Shown piece after piece: positions 27,573 through 36,950 of a stretch of 64,000 nucleotides of DNA; within the stretch, counting starts at the first letter, position 1, and every line of letters begins with the position of its first letter. This stretch comes from Acidimicrobiia bacterium (GTDB lineage Bacteria > Actinomycetota > Acidimicrobiia > Spongiisociales > JAHEDJ01). Both the position numbers and the translations under genes were made by a program. The DNA lies in assembly GCA_029210695.1 (NCBI GenBank), contig JARGFH010000009.1, positions 1-64,000 of the forward strand, read 5' to 3'. Under the pieces are notes generated by a model that saw nothing but the letters and a program-made list of their open reading frames with translations, was not told where the DNA came from and did no database searches.

Positions 27573-28483
27573 GTGAGGATGCGGCTGCGCAAATCGGCGA
27601 GCGCTTCGGCAACGCCGGGGCCTTCAACTAGTGCGGCCTCGCTCCCGAGCCTGAGCAGGAGTCGTGCGATCACTGCAACATCGCTGGCCGAGAACCTGAT
27701 GACGAGGCTGGACTCGAGATCTTCGACGACCTCGATCGGGTAATACTCTGCCACCCAGCGAGCCCGGTTGGTAAGGCGGATGGTGGCGCGTACGTCATCC
27801 TCACCCGGCAGGTACCGCACTTCCACCGGTGGGGGGTCCTCAGGCGGAACGAATGCCTCGTCTGTGACCTCCGCCCGACGGATCCGATCAACCCGGAAGA
27901 TGCGCTCTCCCCCTGCCGTTCGGCAGTAGGCAGACAGATACCAGTTACCGAGGGCCGAAGCGACACTCCAGGGTTCAACCGATCGAGCCTTCGTCTCGCC
28001 TTTGCCGAGGGAGGAGTAAACGATGTCGACGACCCGGCCGCCGGCCGCCGCCGTGCGGAGCAGACCGACCAGCTCCGGTTCGCCGGATACATCTACCGCC
28101 AGTACCTCTCCGCCCTCAGGGGTGAGCGCGGTGCTGAGCTTCTCAACCGCCCGTTCGAGCGCCGGTGGGGCCTGACCGCTGCTGATCAACGCCAGTCCGG
28201 CCGCCAGCAGTCCCAGCCCTTCTGCCGGGGTGAGTCGGAGCGGTCTTGCGAAGTAATCCGCCATATCGACGATCACCTCGTCGTCCTCCACGTACGCGAC
28301 CATGAGGTCACCGGGCCCGTATCCCGGAAGTCCGCACACGAAGACGAGGTCCAGGTCGGCGATCAGGTCCCTTCTGGAATAGCCGAACCGGTCGCAGACT
28401 TCATCAACCGCGGTACCGGGGTTGGCGATCACCCACGGGAGCATGGAGAGGATCCTGTTCAGTCGCTGCGCAGTGCGGGTCAT
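27554..28483 (-). CDS. pafC: Proteasome accessory factor PafC (WYL-domain regulator)
   Basis: A 309-residue WYL-type regulator: an N-terminal winged helix (about residues 1-75), a central WYL fold (LGNWYLSAYCR with the RIFRVDRIRRAE stretch) and a WCX C-terminal domain. In mycobacteria PafBC forms a heterodimer that activates DNA-damage genes independently of LexA. ATG 28483 overlaps pafB by 4 bp. The stop codon lies in a hairpin loop. Confidence 0.92.
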   Translation of the reverse strand: MTRTAQRLNRILSMLPWVIANPGTAVDEVCDRFGYSRRDLIADLDLVFVCGLPGYGPGDLMVAYVEDDEVIVDMADYFARPLRLTPAEGLGLLAAGLALISSGQAPPALERAVEKLSTALTPEGGEVLAVDVSGEPELVGLLRTAAAGGRVVDIVYSSLGKGETKARSVEPWSVASALGNWYLSAYCRTAGGERIFRVDRIRRAEVTDEAFVPPEDPPPVEVRYLPGEDDVRATIRLTNRARWVAEYYPIEVVEDLESSLVIRFSASDVAVIARLLLRLGSEAALVEGPGVAEALADLRSRILTRYAPA

Positions 28484-29403
28484 CCGGCGCCCTCCACCCG
28501 TTGCATGAGCCTGGCCCGAAGTTCGGCAGGTGCCAGCACCTCCGCCTTTTCTTCGAATGCCAGCAGCCATCCAATGAACGCGTCCTCATTAGCCACATCG
28601 AGCCGGGCTGTGATCGATCCGTCATCGTGGTGTTCGCGCCCGGCATTCGAGGGGAGCTGTCGCTCCGCCCACCAGGCGACATCGGAATCGAACTGCACCT
28701 CCGCCCGGACATCACCTTCTCCTGCCTCCCATGGCGCCTTGGGGAGCGCTTGAGCCGCATTGAACCCAACCGGGCGTTCGAACGTTCCCGGCGCCGAGCC
28801 GACTGCCATGTTGGCGGTCCGGTCGATGCGAAAGGCCTTCACCGCCTCTTCAGATTCCTTACCTACCACGTACCAGTGCCCGCGCTGGTGCACCAGACCG
28901 TACGGGTGGATGCGGCGGTGGCGTTCCCGATAATCAAATTCGAGGGCAGACCGATCCGCTACCGCCTGGAACGCCGTTGAGAGGTCGGTCGACCCGAGCC
29001 CGAGCTCGGCCGCCAGCGGCTCGCCACCACCTGAGAACGGGATGCCACCCAGTTTCAGAATCGCCTCCGGGCCCTGTGGTTGTCCGCCCAGCCGGACGAT
29101 CTGCGCGGCCAGCCACAGCGCGGTGCGTTCTTCGTCCGTCAGTCCCGGATCATCGAGCTGATACTCCTCGGGTGGCAGGACGTACCCGAATTCGATCTCC
29201 CAAATGTCGGTCGGCTGCAGTGAGATGGGAATCCCCATCTCACGCAAGAGCTCCTTGTCTCGCTCGAACATCCGGTGGAAGGCTTCATCCGTCTTTTCCT
29301 CGTACCCGGCCACGGTATAGCGAATCTCATCCGCTGAAACGGGGCGATCCGCGGTCAGCAGGCAAGCGAGCAGGTTCAGTAGGCGTTCGAGCACGTTCTT
29401 CAT
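28480..29403 (-). CDS. pafB: Proteasome accessory factor PafB (WYL-domain regulator)
   Basis: A 307-residue partner of PafC with the same layout: winged helix (residues 1-75), WYL domain (HPYGLVHQRGHWYVVG and AFRIDR) and WCX domain. PafBC is a transcription activator of the DNA damage response; despite its name it is not part of the proteasome. It starts at ATG 29403, 82 bp after pafA ends. Confidence 0.92.
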   Translation of the reverse strand: MKNVLERLLNLLACLLTADRPVSADEIRYTVAGYEEKTDEAFHRMFERDKELLREMGIPISLQPTDIWEIEFGYVLPPEEYQLDDPGLTDEERTALWLAAQIVRLGGQPQGPEAILKLGGIPFSGGGEPLAAELGLGSTDLSTAFQAVADRSALEFDYRERHRRIHPYGLVHQRGHWYVVGKESEEAVKAFRIDRTANMAVGSAPGTFERPVGFNAAQALPKAPWEAGEGDVRAEVQFDSDVAWWAERQLPSNAGREHHDDGSITARLDVANEDAFIGWLLAFEEKAEVLAPAELRARLMQRVEGAG

Positions 29404-29485
29404 GACAACGACAGAGTACGGCGAGCGCCGCGGACTAGGAAGGATCTCGTGGAAGAGCTACCAGGTACCCGATCCGACCGGTGAC

Positions 29486-30841
29486 TCAGAGGCTCTCGAT
29501 CAACTTGTCGACCCGCTCATCTTGCGACTTGAACGGGTCCTTGCAGAGAACGGTTCGCTGAGCTTGATCGTTGAGCTTCAGGTGTACCCAGTCGACTGTG
29601 AAGTCGCGCTTCTTCTCTTTGGCGGCGCGAATGAACTCTCCGCGCAATCGCGCCCTAGTCGTCTGGGGTGCCTGTCTCCTGGCTTCGTCAATAGCCCGAT
29701 CCGTCACCACCCTGTCGGCAAAACCGCGGCGCTGGAGGAGGTAGTAGAGACCGCGCGATCGGTTTACGTCGTGATAGCTGAGATCGATCATCGCCAGGCG
29801 CGAGCTCGACAGCGGCAGGTGATGCCGCTCGCGAAACCGCTCGATGATGTGATACTTCATGACCCAGTCGACCTCACGGTCGAGACGAAGCGGATCCTTT
29901 TCGAGATTCGTCAAGAGGTGTTCCCACATCTCGACTGCGAGTTGCACGGGAGCCGGGAACCCCACAGTGCGCGAGTAGCGCATGGCCCGATCGAAGTACT
30001 CCCACTGAACATCGAGCGCAGTGAGTTCACGACCGTTGTGTAGGCGGATCGGACGCCTGCACGTTATGTCGTGGCTGATCTCCCGAATGGCCCTGATGGG
30101 GTTCTCGAGCGTGAGATCGCGAAATACGACATCGTCCTCGAGCATCTGAAGTATGGCGGCCACCGTCCCCACTTTCACGAACGTGGCGTATTCCGACATA
30201 TTGGAGTCGCCGGCTATTACATGGAGCCTGCGATACCGCTCTGCGTCGGCGTGCGGTTCGTCCCGGGTGTTGATGATCGGTCGGCTGCGCGTCGTTGCCG
30301 AAGACACTCCTTCCCAGATGTGCTCGGCCCGTTGCGCAATGGAGAAGGTCGTTCCGCGAGCGGTCTGGAGCAACTTGCCTGCCCCCGAGAAGATCTGCCG
30401 GGTCACCAGAAAAGGAATGAGGGTGTCGACGGTTCGCTGGAAATCACCGTGCCGGCTGATCAGGTAGTTCTCGTGACATCCATAGGAGTTGCCGGCCGAG
30501 TCTGTGTTGTTCTTGAAGAGGTGGATCTCGCCTTTGATCCCTTCCTCCTCGAGGCGTTCCTCGGCTGCGAACACGAGTTCTTCGAGGATCCGTTCCCCCG
30601 CCTTGTCGTGGGCGATCAGGTCGTGGAGGTTGTCGCACTCCGGCGTCGCGTATTCAGGATGAGAACCTACGTCGAGGTACAGGCGAGATCCGTTTTCGAG
30701 GAACACGTTCGACGACCGTCCCCAGCTGACCACCCGCCGGAACAGATATCTGGCTACCTCGTCGGGACTGAGCCGGCGCTGGCCCTGCCACGTGCAGGTC
30801 ACCCCGTATTCGTTCTCGAGTCCGAAGATGCGGCGCTCCAC
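29486..30841 (-). CDS. pafA: Pup-protein ligase PafA
   Basis: A 451-residue glutamine-synthetase-fold ligase that couples the C-terminal Glu of Pup to substrate lysines using ATP. It has the catalytic-site Glu9 in GLENEYGV and Asp57 in [12 protein letters not shown], plus [13 protein letters not shown] and [10 protein letters not shown], which bind ATP and metal. GTG 30841 is the start, 6 nt after TACGCT. It is a paralogue of Dop at 32498-34009, sharing the same motif order. Confidence 0.96.
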   Translation of the reverse strand: MERRIFGLENEYGVTCTWQGQRRLSPDEVARYLFRRVVSWGRSSNVFLENGSRLYLDVGSHPEYATPECDNLHDLIAHDKAGERILEELVFAAEERLEEEGIKGEIHLFKNNTDSAGNSYGCHENYLISRHGDFQRTVDTLIPFLVTRQIFSGAGKLLQTARGTTFSIAQRAEHIWEGVSSATTRSRPIINTRDEPHADAERYRRLHVIAGDSNMSEYATFVKVGTVAAILQMLEDDVVFRDLTLENPIRAIREISHDITCRRPIRLHNGRELTALDVQWEYFDRAMRYSRTVGFPAPVQLAVEMWEHLLTNLEKDPLRLDREVDWVMKYHIIERFRERHHLPLSSSRLAMIDLSYHDVNRSRGLYYLLQRRGFADRVVTDRAIDEARRQAPQTTRARLRGEFIRAAKEKKRDFTVDWVHLKLNDQAQRTVLCKDPFKSQDERVDKLIESL

Positions 30842-30847
30842 GCGCTC

Positions 30848-30853
30848 AGCGTA
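30848..30853 (-). promoter_or_regulatory. Putative -10 element for leaderless pafA
   Basis: TACGCT, 6 nt before the pafA GTG, within the 58-bp prcA-pafA gap. It suggests a second promoter inside the cluster. Confidence 0.45.
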
Positions 30854-30899
30854 CAGCCCTCCTGGTTATCTGCGGGCGACACAGCAAGATGACCTGGGT

Positions 30900-31562
30900 T
30901 CAGTCGCTCAATTCATCCTCTGTGAGTCTTCGGAAGGTCCGACGCCCTAGCGCACGGTCCAGTACCGCTCCTTCCCAGCCTTCGATGTCGCGTCCGGCGG
31001 TGAGTGAGCGGAATGCGTCCTTGGCGAGCGCAAGAGCAGCTTCGAAGGGCAGCCCCTCCTCGTAGTTGCTGCGGAGGTGCGAGACCAGCTCGTCGGCCTG
31101 ACCACCGATCGCGCCGACACCGTGCTCATCCGAGAGGGTTCCGTCGTACAGCACTTTGAACATGTCGCTACCGTCGTCGGAGATCCCTACCAACAGAATC
31201 TCGACTTCATACGGCTTGATCTCGTGGATGAAGATATTGCCAAGCGTCTGGGCAAATGCGTTGGCCAGGCCCTTGACGTCGACGTCCGGGCGCCCGTACA
31301 TATAGCCCTTGACGTCTGCGTACCGGATGCCCGCCACCCGAAAGCTCTCGAACTCGTTGTAACGGCCGACGCCGGCAAAAGCGATGCGATCGTAGACCTC
31401 AGAGATCTTGTGAAGGGTTCCACTGGGGTTCTCAGCCAGGAGCAGCGCTCCCCCGGCAAACTCGAGAGCAACGATGCTCTTCCCCCTAGCAATACCCTTC
31501 CTGGCGTATTCGGCTCGATCCTTGACGAGTTGTTCCGGCGGAACGTACATCGGCATGCTCAT
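30900..31562 (-). CDS. prcA: Proteasome alpha subunit
   Basis: A 220-residue alpha-type subunit. The N-terminal YVPPEQLVKDRAEYARKGIARG is the gate and H0 helix; the NTN fold follows without a catalytic threonine. Alpha rings cap the beta rings and dock the Arc ATPase, whose C-terminal tail inserts between them. ATG 31562 overlaps the prcB stop by 4 bp, as expected for co-assembling subunits. Confidence 0.95.
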   Translation of the reverse strand: MSMPMYVPPEQLVKDRAEYARKGIARGKSIVALEFAGGALLLAENPSGTLHKISEVYDRIAFAGVGRYNEFESFRVAGIRYADVKGYMYGRPDVDVKGLANAFAQTLGNIFIHEIKPYEVEILLVGISDDGSDMFKVLYDGTLSDEHGVGAIGGQADELVSHLRSNYEEGLPFEAALALAKDAFRSLTAGRDIEGWEGAVLDRALGRRTFRRLTEDELSD

Positions 31563-32350
31563 CTGACGGCCTCCAGTGCGGCGGAGGCAATCGGCTCGAC
31601 TCGGGCGTCGTCGAATTCGTCGTGCCCGGACGCGGTGACCGTCACCACCGTCGGGAAAATGGCGCGGCGCGGATCGGGGCCGGCAGTTGCCACGTCCTCC
31701 TCGGATGCCGCCACCAACGCTTCCATGGTGAGTTGAAGGGCTTCGGCTTCTTCGAGGTCGGGTGCATAGCGGTTGCGCAAGTACGAGCGTGCTTCCCGGG
31801 AGCCCGATCCGGTCGCTCCGAAGTCGTTCTCCTCATACCTTCCGCCTACAACATCGAATGTGAAGAGACGGCCCGTCTGATGGATTTCGTCGAAACCTGC
31901 AAAAAGCGGGACCACAACGAGTCCCTGGAAGGCCAGCGGAAGTTGCTGACGGACCATTCTGGCCAGGTATGTGGCTTTTCCGTCGAGACTCAGCCGGGAT
32001 CCTTCGAGCTTCTCGTAGTGTTCGAGTTCGGTCTGGAATAGCCGAACCATCTCGACCGCCAGGCCGGCCGTTCCGGAAATCGCAACCACGCTGAATCGAT
32101 CGGTGGGAAAGACCTTCTGCATCCGTCGATGCGCGACCGAGTGACCCTCGGTAGCCTGTCGATCGCCGATCATCACGACGCCGTCTTTGTAGCGGGCGGC
32201 GAGCACAGTCGTGGACTCCGGGGCTTCGATCCTGCTCATATCACCTTCGGCGGTCGGCCAGGTGGGTTCGAGATGGAGTGATTGGAGCAACTGGGTGAAT
32301 CCGGGGCCTCCCGCGATATCGAGTCCCCGTGGCATTAGCCGGTCGATCAC
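31559..32350 (-). CDS. prcB: Proteasome beta subunit (with propeptide)
   Basis: A 263-residue precursor. Numbering from the mature Thr (Thr47 of the precursor, STTVLAARY), the catalytic triad Thr1, Asp17 (GDRQ) and Lys33 (MQKV) is in register. The 46-residue propeptide would be removed autocatalytically. The residue before Thr1 is Ser rather than the usual Gly. GTG 32350 overlaps the pup stop. PrcB is the peptidase of the actinobacterial 20S core. Confidence 0.95.
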   Translation of the reverse strand: MIDRLMPRGLDIAGGPGFTQLLQSLHLEPTWPTAEGDMSRIEAPESTTVLAARYKDGVVMIGDRQATEGHSVAHRRMQKVFPTDRFSVVAISGTAGLAVEMVRLFQTELEHYEKLEGSRLSLDGKATYLARMVRQQLPLAFQGLVVVPLFAGFDEIHQTGRLFTFDVVGGRYEENDFGATGSGSREARSYLRNRYAPDLEEAEALQLTMEALVAASEEDVATAGPDPRRAIFPTVVTVTASGHDEFDDARVEPIASAALEAVR

Positions 32351-32538
32351 TCGCCACCCTTCTGCACATAGTTCTTCACGAACTCCTCGGCGTTCTCCTC
32401 TAGGACGGCATCGATCTCATCGAGGAGGTCATCGAGCTTCTCAGCGGTCTCGGAGACCTTCGCTTCGACCTTGGCGTCTGCGGCCTCGGTCTTTGAGTCA
32501 GCCGGTGGTTGGCGTCGTTTCTGTTCCTGCTCGGCCAT
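32347..32538 (-). CDS. pup: Prokaryotic ubiquitin-like protein Pup
   Basis: A 63-residue, charged, largely disordered protein. The helical Arc-binding region (ETAEKLDDLLDEIDAVLEE) and the C-terminal FVKNYVQKGGE are typical. It ends in Glu rather than Gln, so no deamidation by Dop is needed before ligation. ATG 32538 is favoured by the strong GGAGG just upstream over a TTG four codons earlier. The 5' end overlaps dop by 41 bp. Confidence 0.95.
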   Translation of the reverse strand: MAEQEQKRRQPPADSKTEAADAKVEAKVSETAEKLDDLLDEIDAVLEENAEEFVKNYVQKGGE

Positions 32539-34009
32539 CGCTACCTCCAAGCGCTTCGAGGAGTTGGGGGACGGTGAGTGAGCTATCGAGCAGCTCCTCT
32601 ACGAGGTCCTTACTTCCTCTCAAGGGCTCCATCATAGGCACCCGTGTGAGTGAACCCTCCCCGGTATCGAAGACGAGCGAATCCCAGTTGGCAGCTACCA
32701 GCGCGGTCGGATACCGGGCAACGCATTCACCCCGGAAATAGGCGCGGGTCCCTTGCGGTGGGTGAGTTGCCGCCTCGTCGACTTCTGAATCTGTGAACAA
32801 TCGGTTGATTGCCCCGCGACGTACCAGGCGTTGGAAGATCCCACGCTCTGGATCAACATCATGGAACTGAAGGTTCAGCGCTCGTAGCTTCGGATCGGTC
32901 CAGGAGAGCCCATCTCGCTCCTGCATCCCCGTGAGTAGGCGAAACTTGGCGGCCCAATCCAGGCGATCTGCGGTCGAGAGAGGGTCGCGCTCGAGGTCGG
33001 TCAGGATCTTCGCCCACTCGGAAAGCAGCAGGTCGTGTTCTCCTTCGAACTGTTCCGCGTACTTGGTGAGCCACTCGTGATACTGCCACTGCAGATCGAG
33101 CGCGGTGGCGGTGGCTCCGCCTTCGAGCCGGAGCGGGCGGCGCATCTCCAGGTCGTGACTGACCTGCCAGCACGACTCCACCGGATGTTGCAAGGTTAGG
33201 GCTTCGGGCAGCGCGCCGTCCTCGAGCGCGGCCAGCAACAGCGCAGTCGTCCCGACCTTCAGGAATGTCTGGGTTTCGGACATCGTGGCGTCACCGATGA
33301 TCACGTGCAATCGACGGTATTTCGAAGGCGTCCCGTGCGGTTCATCCCTTGTGTTGATTATCGGCCGCTTCAGGGTTGTTTCGAGGCCCACCTCCTCTTC
33401 GAAGAAGTCTGCTCGTTGTGTCAACTGGAAGTCCACGTCGGGGCGACCGTTCTCCGAACCGAGTTTGCCGGAACCGGTGAAAACCTGCCGGGTCACGAGG
33501 AAGGCAGTCAGATGATGGATCACGTCTTCAAACGGCAGCGCACGGGCGAGCAGGTAGTTTTCATGGGCGCCGTAAGAGTTGCCCCTTCCGTCGCTGTTGT
33601 TCTTGTAGACACCGACGATCTGGCCGGCAGGAACGAGCTCCTGGGCAGCCCGGGCGGCTCTGGCCATGACGACTTCGCCCGCCTTGTCGTGGAGAGCAGC
33701 TTCGAGAGGAGTACGGCACTCGGGAGTCGAGTACTCAGGATGAGCATGGTCGACGTAGAGGCGGGCGCCGTTCGTCAGAACCACGTTGGCCATCCCAGCC
33801 TCTAGATCCGAAGAAACGGCGACCTCAAATCCAAAGCCGCGGGCATCACGGCCGGGTGACTCCTCCTCGAACGACCATTGCACCCGGGCAGCATCACCGC
33901 GGTAGGCATTGATCACGAGGCCGGACGCTACCGATGGGTTGAAGTCGGGCTGGTTCCGGATGGTGATCCCGAATTCGGTCTCGGTTCCAATCACCTTCGT
34001 CAATGCCAC
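32498..34009 (-). CDS. dop: Pup deamidase/depupylase Dop
   Basis: A 503-residue PafA paralogue with Glu10 (GTETEFGI) and nucleophile-region Asp87 (VDHAHPEYSTPE), YKNNSDGRGNSYG and the Dop-specific loop near residues 40-65. Dop removes Pup from substrates; its deamidase role is unneeded if Pup already ends in Glu. GTG 34009 overlaps the arc stop (TAGTG). A C-terminal tail rich in Gly and Thr extends 41 bp into pup. Confidence 0.95.
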   Translation of the reverse strand: MALTKVIGTETEFGITIRNQPDFNPSVASGLVINAYRGDAARVQWSFEEESPGRDARGFGFEVAVSSDLEAGMANVVLTNGARLYVDHAHPEYSTPECRTPLEAALHDKAGEVVMARAARAAQELVPAGQIVGVYKNNSDGRGNSYGAHENYLLARALPFEDVIHHLTAFLVTRQVFTGSGKLGSENGRPDVDFQLTQRADFFEEEVGLETTLKRPIINTRDEPHGTPSKYRRLHVIIGDATMSETQTFLKVGTTALLLAALEDGALPEALTLQHPVESCWQVSHDLEMRRPLRLEGGATATALDLQWQYHEWLTKYAEQFEGEHDLLLSEWAKILTDLERDPLSTADRLDWAAKFRLLTGMQERDGLSWTDPKLRALNLQFHDVDPERGIFQRLVRRGAINRLFTDSEVDEAATHPPQGTRAYFRGECVARYPTALVAANWDSLVFDTGEGSLTRVPMMEPLRGSKDLVEELLDSSLTVPQLLEALGGSDGRAGTETTPTTG

Positions 34010-35739
34010 TACAGGTACTGTCCCGGCGTCATCGTCTCAATGGTCTTCGACTCGGACTCCCCCTCGATCAGGGTTCGCACGTAGACGATCCGTTCACCCT
34101 TCTTGCCGGAGATCTTCGCCCAGTCGTCGGGATTCGTGGTGTTCGGGAGGTCCTCATGTTCGCGGAACTCCTGCTTGATGGCGGCCAGCAGGTCGCTGGT
34201 CCGGATACCGGCTTCACCGTCGTTGATCTCTCGCTTGATGGCGTCCTTTTTTGCGCGGCGGACGATGTTCTCGATCATCGCGCCACTCGAGAAGTCCTTG
34301 AAATAGAGGACCTCCCGGTCGCCGTTCGCATACGTGACTTCGAGGAACTTGTTTTCGTCGCCCGTGCCGTACATGCGGGACACGGTCTGGCTGATCATGT
34401 CCGAGATCATGTCCCGGGGCTCTCCACCGTGTGCACCGACCTCACCGGCGTCGAGCGGCAGTTCGGGAGAAAGGTAGATCCGGAATATCTCCCCTGCCGC
34501 CTCCTCACTGGGACGGTTGATCTTGATCTTCACGTCGAGACGTCCCGGTCGAAGGATGGCGGGATCGATGAGATCCTCACGGTTCGAGGCGCCGATGACG
34601 ATGACGTTCTTCAGGCTCTCCACACCATCGAGCTCGGAGAGCAACTGCGGGACGATGGTGGATTCCACGTCGGACGAAATGCCGGTTCCCCTCGTCCTGA
34701 ACAGGGAGTCCATTTCGTCGAAGAAGACGATGACGGGCACGCCTTCATCCGACTTCTCTTTAGCCCTCTGGAAAATCAGCCGGATCTGGCGCTCCGTCTC
34801 ACCGACGTATTTGTTCAGCAGTTCAGGGCCTTTGATGTTCAAGAAGTAGGACCGCGCGTCCTCCCTACCCACTCGCTGCGCAACGGCTTTGGCGAGGCTG
34901 TTGGCCACGGCTTTTGCGATCAGGGTCTTTCCGCAACCCGGTGGCCCGTACAGCAGCACACCTTTGGGGGCCTCGAGATCGTACTTCTCGAAGAGAACCT
35001 TGTGTACGTATGGAAGCTCGACCGCATCGCGGATCGTTTCGATTTGTTCTCCGAGGCCGCCGACCATCTCGTAGGTGATGTCGGGAACCTCCTCGAGCAC
35101 GAGTTCCTCGACCTCCGGCCGGGCGAGCTTCTCGTGGACCAGGTTGGCTTTGGCGTCGATCCGAACGTGGTCGCCGGCCCGAAGGAACTGTTCCCGCATC
35201 GGCTCGGCGATCTCAACGACGCGCTCTTCGTCACCGTGGCCGACCACGATGAGCCGGTGTTCGTCGAGGCGTTCTTTCACGGTGGCGATCTCGCCCGTGG
35301 AGTCGAAGTGCCGCACGTCGACGACGTTGAGGGACTCGTTCAGCAACACCTCCTGCCCCCGCTGCAACTGCTTGACCTCGATCGTCGGCTGAGCACTGAC
35401 CCTCATCTTTCGACCGGCGGTGAGCACATCCACGGTGCCGTCTTCGTTGGTGTTGATCACCGTTCCGAAAGGATTCGGCGGTGTGGTGAGTTTCTCGACC
35501 TCCTCACGAAGCACCGAAAGCTGCTCACGAGCCTCTTCGAGCACATTGGTCAGGCGTTCGTTCTGTTCGACTGCCCTGCGCAATTGGGCCTTCTGCTCGA
35601 TGAGTCGTTCTTCGAGAATCCGCACGTGTTTGGGAGCGTCGAGCAGCCGACCGCGCAGGGTGGCAGCCTCTCCCTCGAGCCGGGCAATCGTAGCGAGAAG
35701 GTCACGAATCTCGGCCCGGTCGTGTGGTTCGTTCGTCAT
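34009..35739 (-). CDS. arc: Proteasomal AAA ATPase Arc/Mpa
   Basis: A 576-residue ring ATPase that recruits pupylated proteins and unfolds them into the core. Coiled coil at residues 10-85 (binds Pup), OB domains about 88-220, Walker A GPPGCGKT (265-272), Walker [10 protein letters not shown], the sensor [12 protein letters not shown], and a C-terminal tail ending QYL, the proteasome-docking motif. It is first in the run arc-dop-pup-prcB-prcA. Confidence 0.97.
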   Translation of the reverse strand: MTNEPHDRAEIRDLLATIARLEGEAATLRGRLLDAPKHVRILEERLIEQKAQLRRAVEQNERLTNVLEEAREQLSVLREEVEKLTTPPNPFGTVINTNEDGTVDVLTAGRKMRVSAQPTIEVKQLQRGQEVLLNESLNVVDVRHFDSTGEIATVKERLDEHRLIVVGHGDEERVVEIAEPMREQFLRAGDHVRIDAKANLVHEKLARPEVEELVLEEVPDITYEMVGGLGEQIETIRDAVELPYVHKVLFEKYDLEAPKGVLLYGPPGCGKTLIAKAVANSLAKAVAQRVGREDARSYFLNIKGPELLNKYVGETERQIRLIFQRAKEKSDEGVPVIVFFDEMDSLFRTRGTGISSDVESTIVPQLLSELDGVESLKNVIVIGASNREDLIDPAILRPGRLDVKIKINRPSEEAAGEIFRIYLSPELPLDAGEVGAHGGEPRDMISDMISQTVSRMYGTGDENKFLEVTYANGDREVLYFKDFSSGAMIENIVRRAKKDAIKREINDGEAGIRTSDLLAAIKQEFREHEDLPNTTNPDDWAKISGKKGERIVYVRTLIEGESESKTIETMTPGQYL

Positions 35740-35756
35740 GAGGTACCTCTATTCGC

Positions 35757-35762
35757 AGTATA
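35757..35762 (-). promoter_or_regulatory. Putative -10 element of the arc-dop-pup-prcBA operon
   Basis: TATACT on the minus strand, 17 nt before the arc ATG. The -35 is not clear. The same 123-bp gap should hold the divergent ferredoxin promoter; TAGGAT at 35823-35828 is a candidate. Confidence 0.5.
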
Positions 35763-35862
35763 CGGATGCAGCCGTCTTGTACATACCAGGGCGGGAAGTC
35801 CCGGCTTGGCGACAACGTGCAGTAGGATGACGCTCCGCAAAACACCGAACCAGGAGTTCGAC

Positions 35863-36108
35863 ATGAAGGTGTGGATCGATCAGGATCTCTGCACAGGAGA
35901 CGGTCTCTGCGAAGAGATCGCACCGGACGTATTCGTGATGCTCGATGACGGACTGGCCTACGTCCGTGAGGGCGAGAAGATCTTCGCCGAGGCGGAGAAC
36001 AACTCGCAGGGAGCAGACGGTGTCGCCGTAGTACCGGCCGGGCAAGAGGACATCACGGTGGAATCTGCCGAGGAATGCCCCGGCGAGTGCATATTCATTG
36101 AGCCCTAG
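35863..36108 (+). CDS. Small ferredoxin (3Fe-4S/4Fe-4S type)
   Basis: An 81-residue ferredoxin starting at ATG 35863 with AGGAG 6 nt upstream. Cys10 (DLCTGDG), Cys16 (LCEE) and Cys74/Cys78 region (ECPGEC) give the single-cluster pattern in which Asp replaces the second cysteine of the first motif, as in 3Fe-4S ferredoxins serving cytochromes P450 and other oxygenases. It is divergent from arc; no obvious partner is adjacent. A much longer plus frame through arc is spurious. Confidence 0.9.
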   Translation: MKVWIDQDLCTGDGLCEEIAPDVFVMLDDGLAYVREGEKIFAEAENNSQGADGVAVVPAGQEDITVESAEECPGECIFIEP

Positions 36109-36110
36109 GC

Positions 36111-36950
36111 TCAACCCTCATCGGGCGGTTGAGAGCCGGAGTCCTCAGACTCCGGCTCTTGCTGTGTGCTCGGTGCTACCTTGCGGGCGACGCAGATGAA
36201 CCCGGTATGTCCGACCATCTGATGGTCCGGACGCACCGACCGTCCTTGCACATTCCAGGTACGCAGAAGTGCCTCGAAAGCCAGAATGTCGTCGAAACGC
36301 CCGCTCGCCCGCAGTTCCTCGACCGTCTGTTGGAGTTGAGGAACGGTGGGAACATAGGCGCAAAACACGCCGCCACTGCTCAACCCGACGGCCGCCGGTG
36401 CAACGCTGTGCCACGGCTCCGGAACGTCCAGCACGATGCGGTCCGGTCGAACCTCGAGAATCTGATCCTCTACCTGTCCGATTCGCAATTCGAGGTTGTC
36501 CGGTATCGACCCCAACCACCGGCTGATCGTCTCCCCGGCATGCTCGGCATGATCTTCACGGCGTTCGACGCTCACCACCCGACCCGATGAGCCAACCGCT
36601 CTCAGCAAACCGAGGGTCAGAGCGCCGGAACCCGTCCCGGCTTCGAGCACAATCGACCCGGGGGCGATATCCGCGTACACGAGGATGGGGCCCAGATCTT
36701 TGGGATAGACCACCTGGGCGCCCCTTCGCATCTTGAGCACATAGTCCGAGAGACGCGGCCGCAATACGATGAACTCGGCGCCGCCGGTCGAGATCGCCCG
36801 CGATCCATCCTCCATGCCGATCAGATGATCGTGATCGATGACCCCATGATGCGAGTGGAAAGCGCCGCCTTCCCTGAGACGGAGAAGGAAACGGCGCTTC
36901 TTGGTGTCGATGAGGAGACACTGATCACCGGCAGAGAAAGCCCTGCTCAT
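36111..36950 (-). CDS. trmI: tRNA (adenine-58-N1)-methyltransferase TrmI
   Basis: A 279-residue class I methyltransferase that makes m1A58 in the T loop of tRNAs. The N-terminal beta-domain precedes the SAM motif VLEAGTGSGALTLGLLRA; DRIVLDVPEPW is the catalytic-site motif. In mycobacteria trmI is close to mpa, as here. The C-terminal tail of about 20 polar residues overlaps a hairpin that may end the ferredoxin transcript. ATG 36950 overlaps the 32-aa gene. Confidence 0.94.
   Translation of the reverse strand: MSRAFSAGDQCLLIDTKKRRFLLRLREGGAFHSHHGVIDHDHLIGMEDGSRAISTGGAEFIVLRPRLSDYVLKMRRGAQVVYPKDLGPILVYADIAPGSIVLEAGTGSGALTLGLLRAVGSSGRVVSVERREDHAEHAGETISRWLGSIPDNLELRIGQVEDQILEVRPDRIVLDVPEPWHSVAPAAVGLSSGGVFCAYVPTVPQLQQTVEELRASGRFDDILAFEALLRTWNVQGRSVRPDHQMVGHTGFICVARKVAPSTQQEPESEDSGSQPPDEG
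36132..36159. terminator. Perfect 12-bp hairpin between convergent ferredoxin and trmI
   Basis: AGAGCCGGAGTC pairs with GACTCCGGCTCT around the loop CTCA. It lies 23 bp after the ferredoxin stop and inside the trmI tail codons. No U tract follows. It may work as a terminator for the plus-strand ferredoxin transcript. Confidence 0.6.

Noticed and set aside
34003-36108. A 701-codon plus-strand ORF
   Set aside because: It is antisense to arc for most of its length; only its last 82 codons, the ferredoxin, are real. High GC creates long shadow frames.
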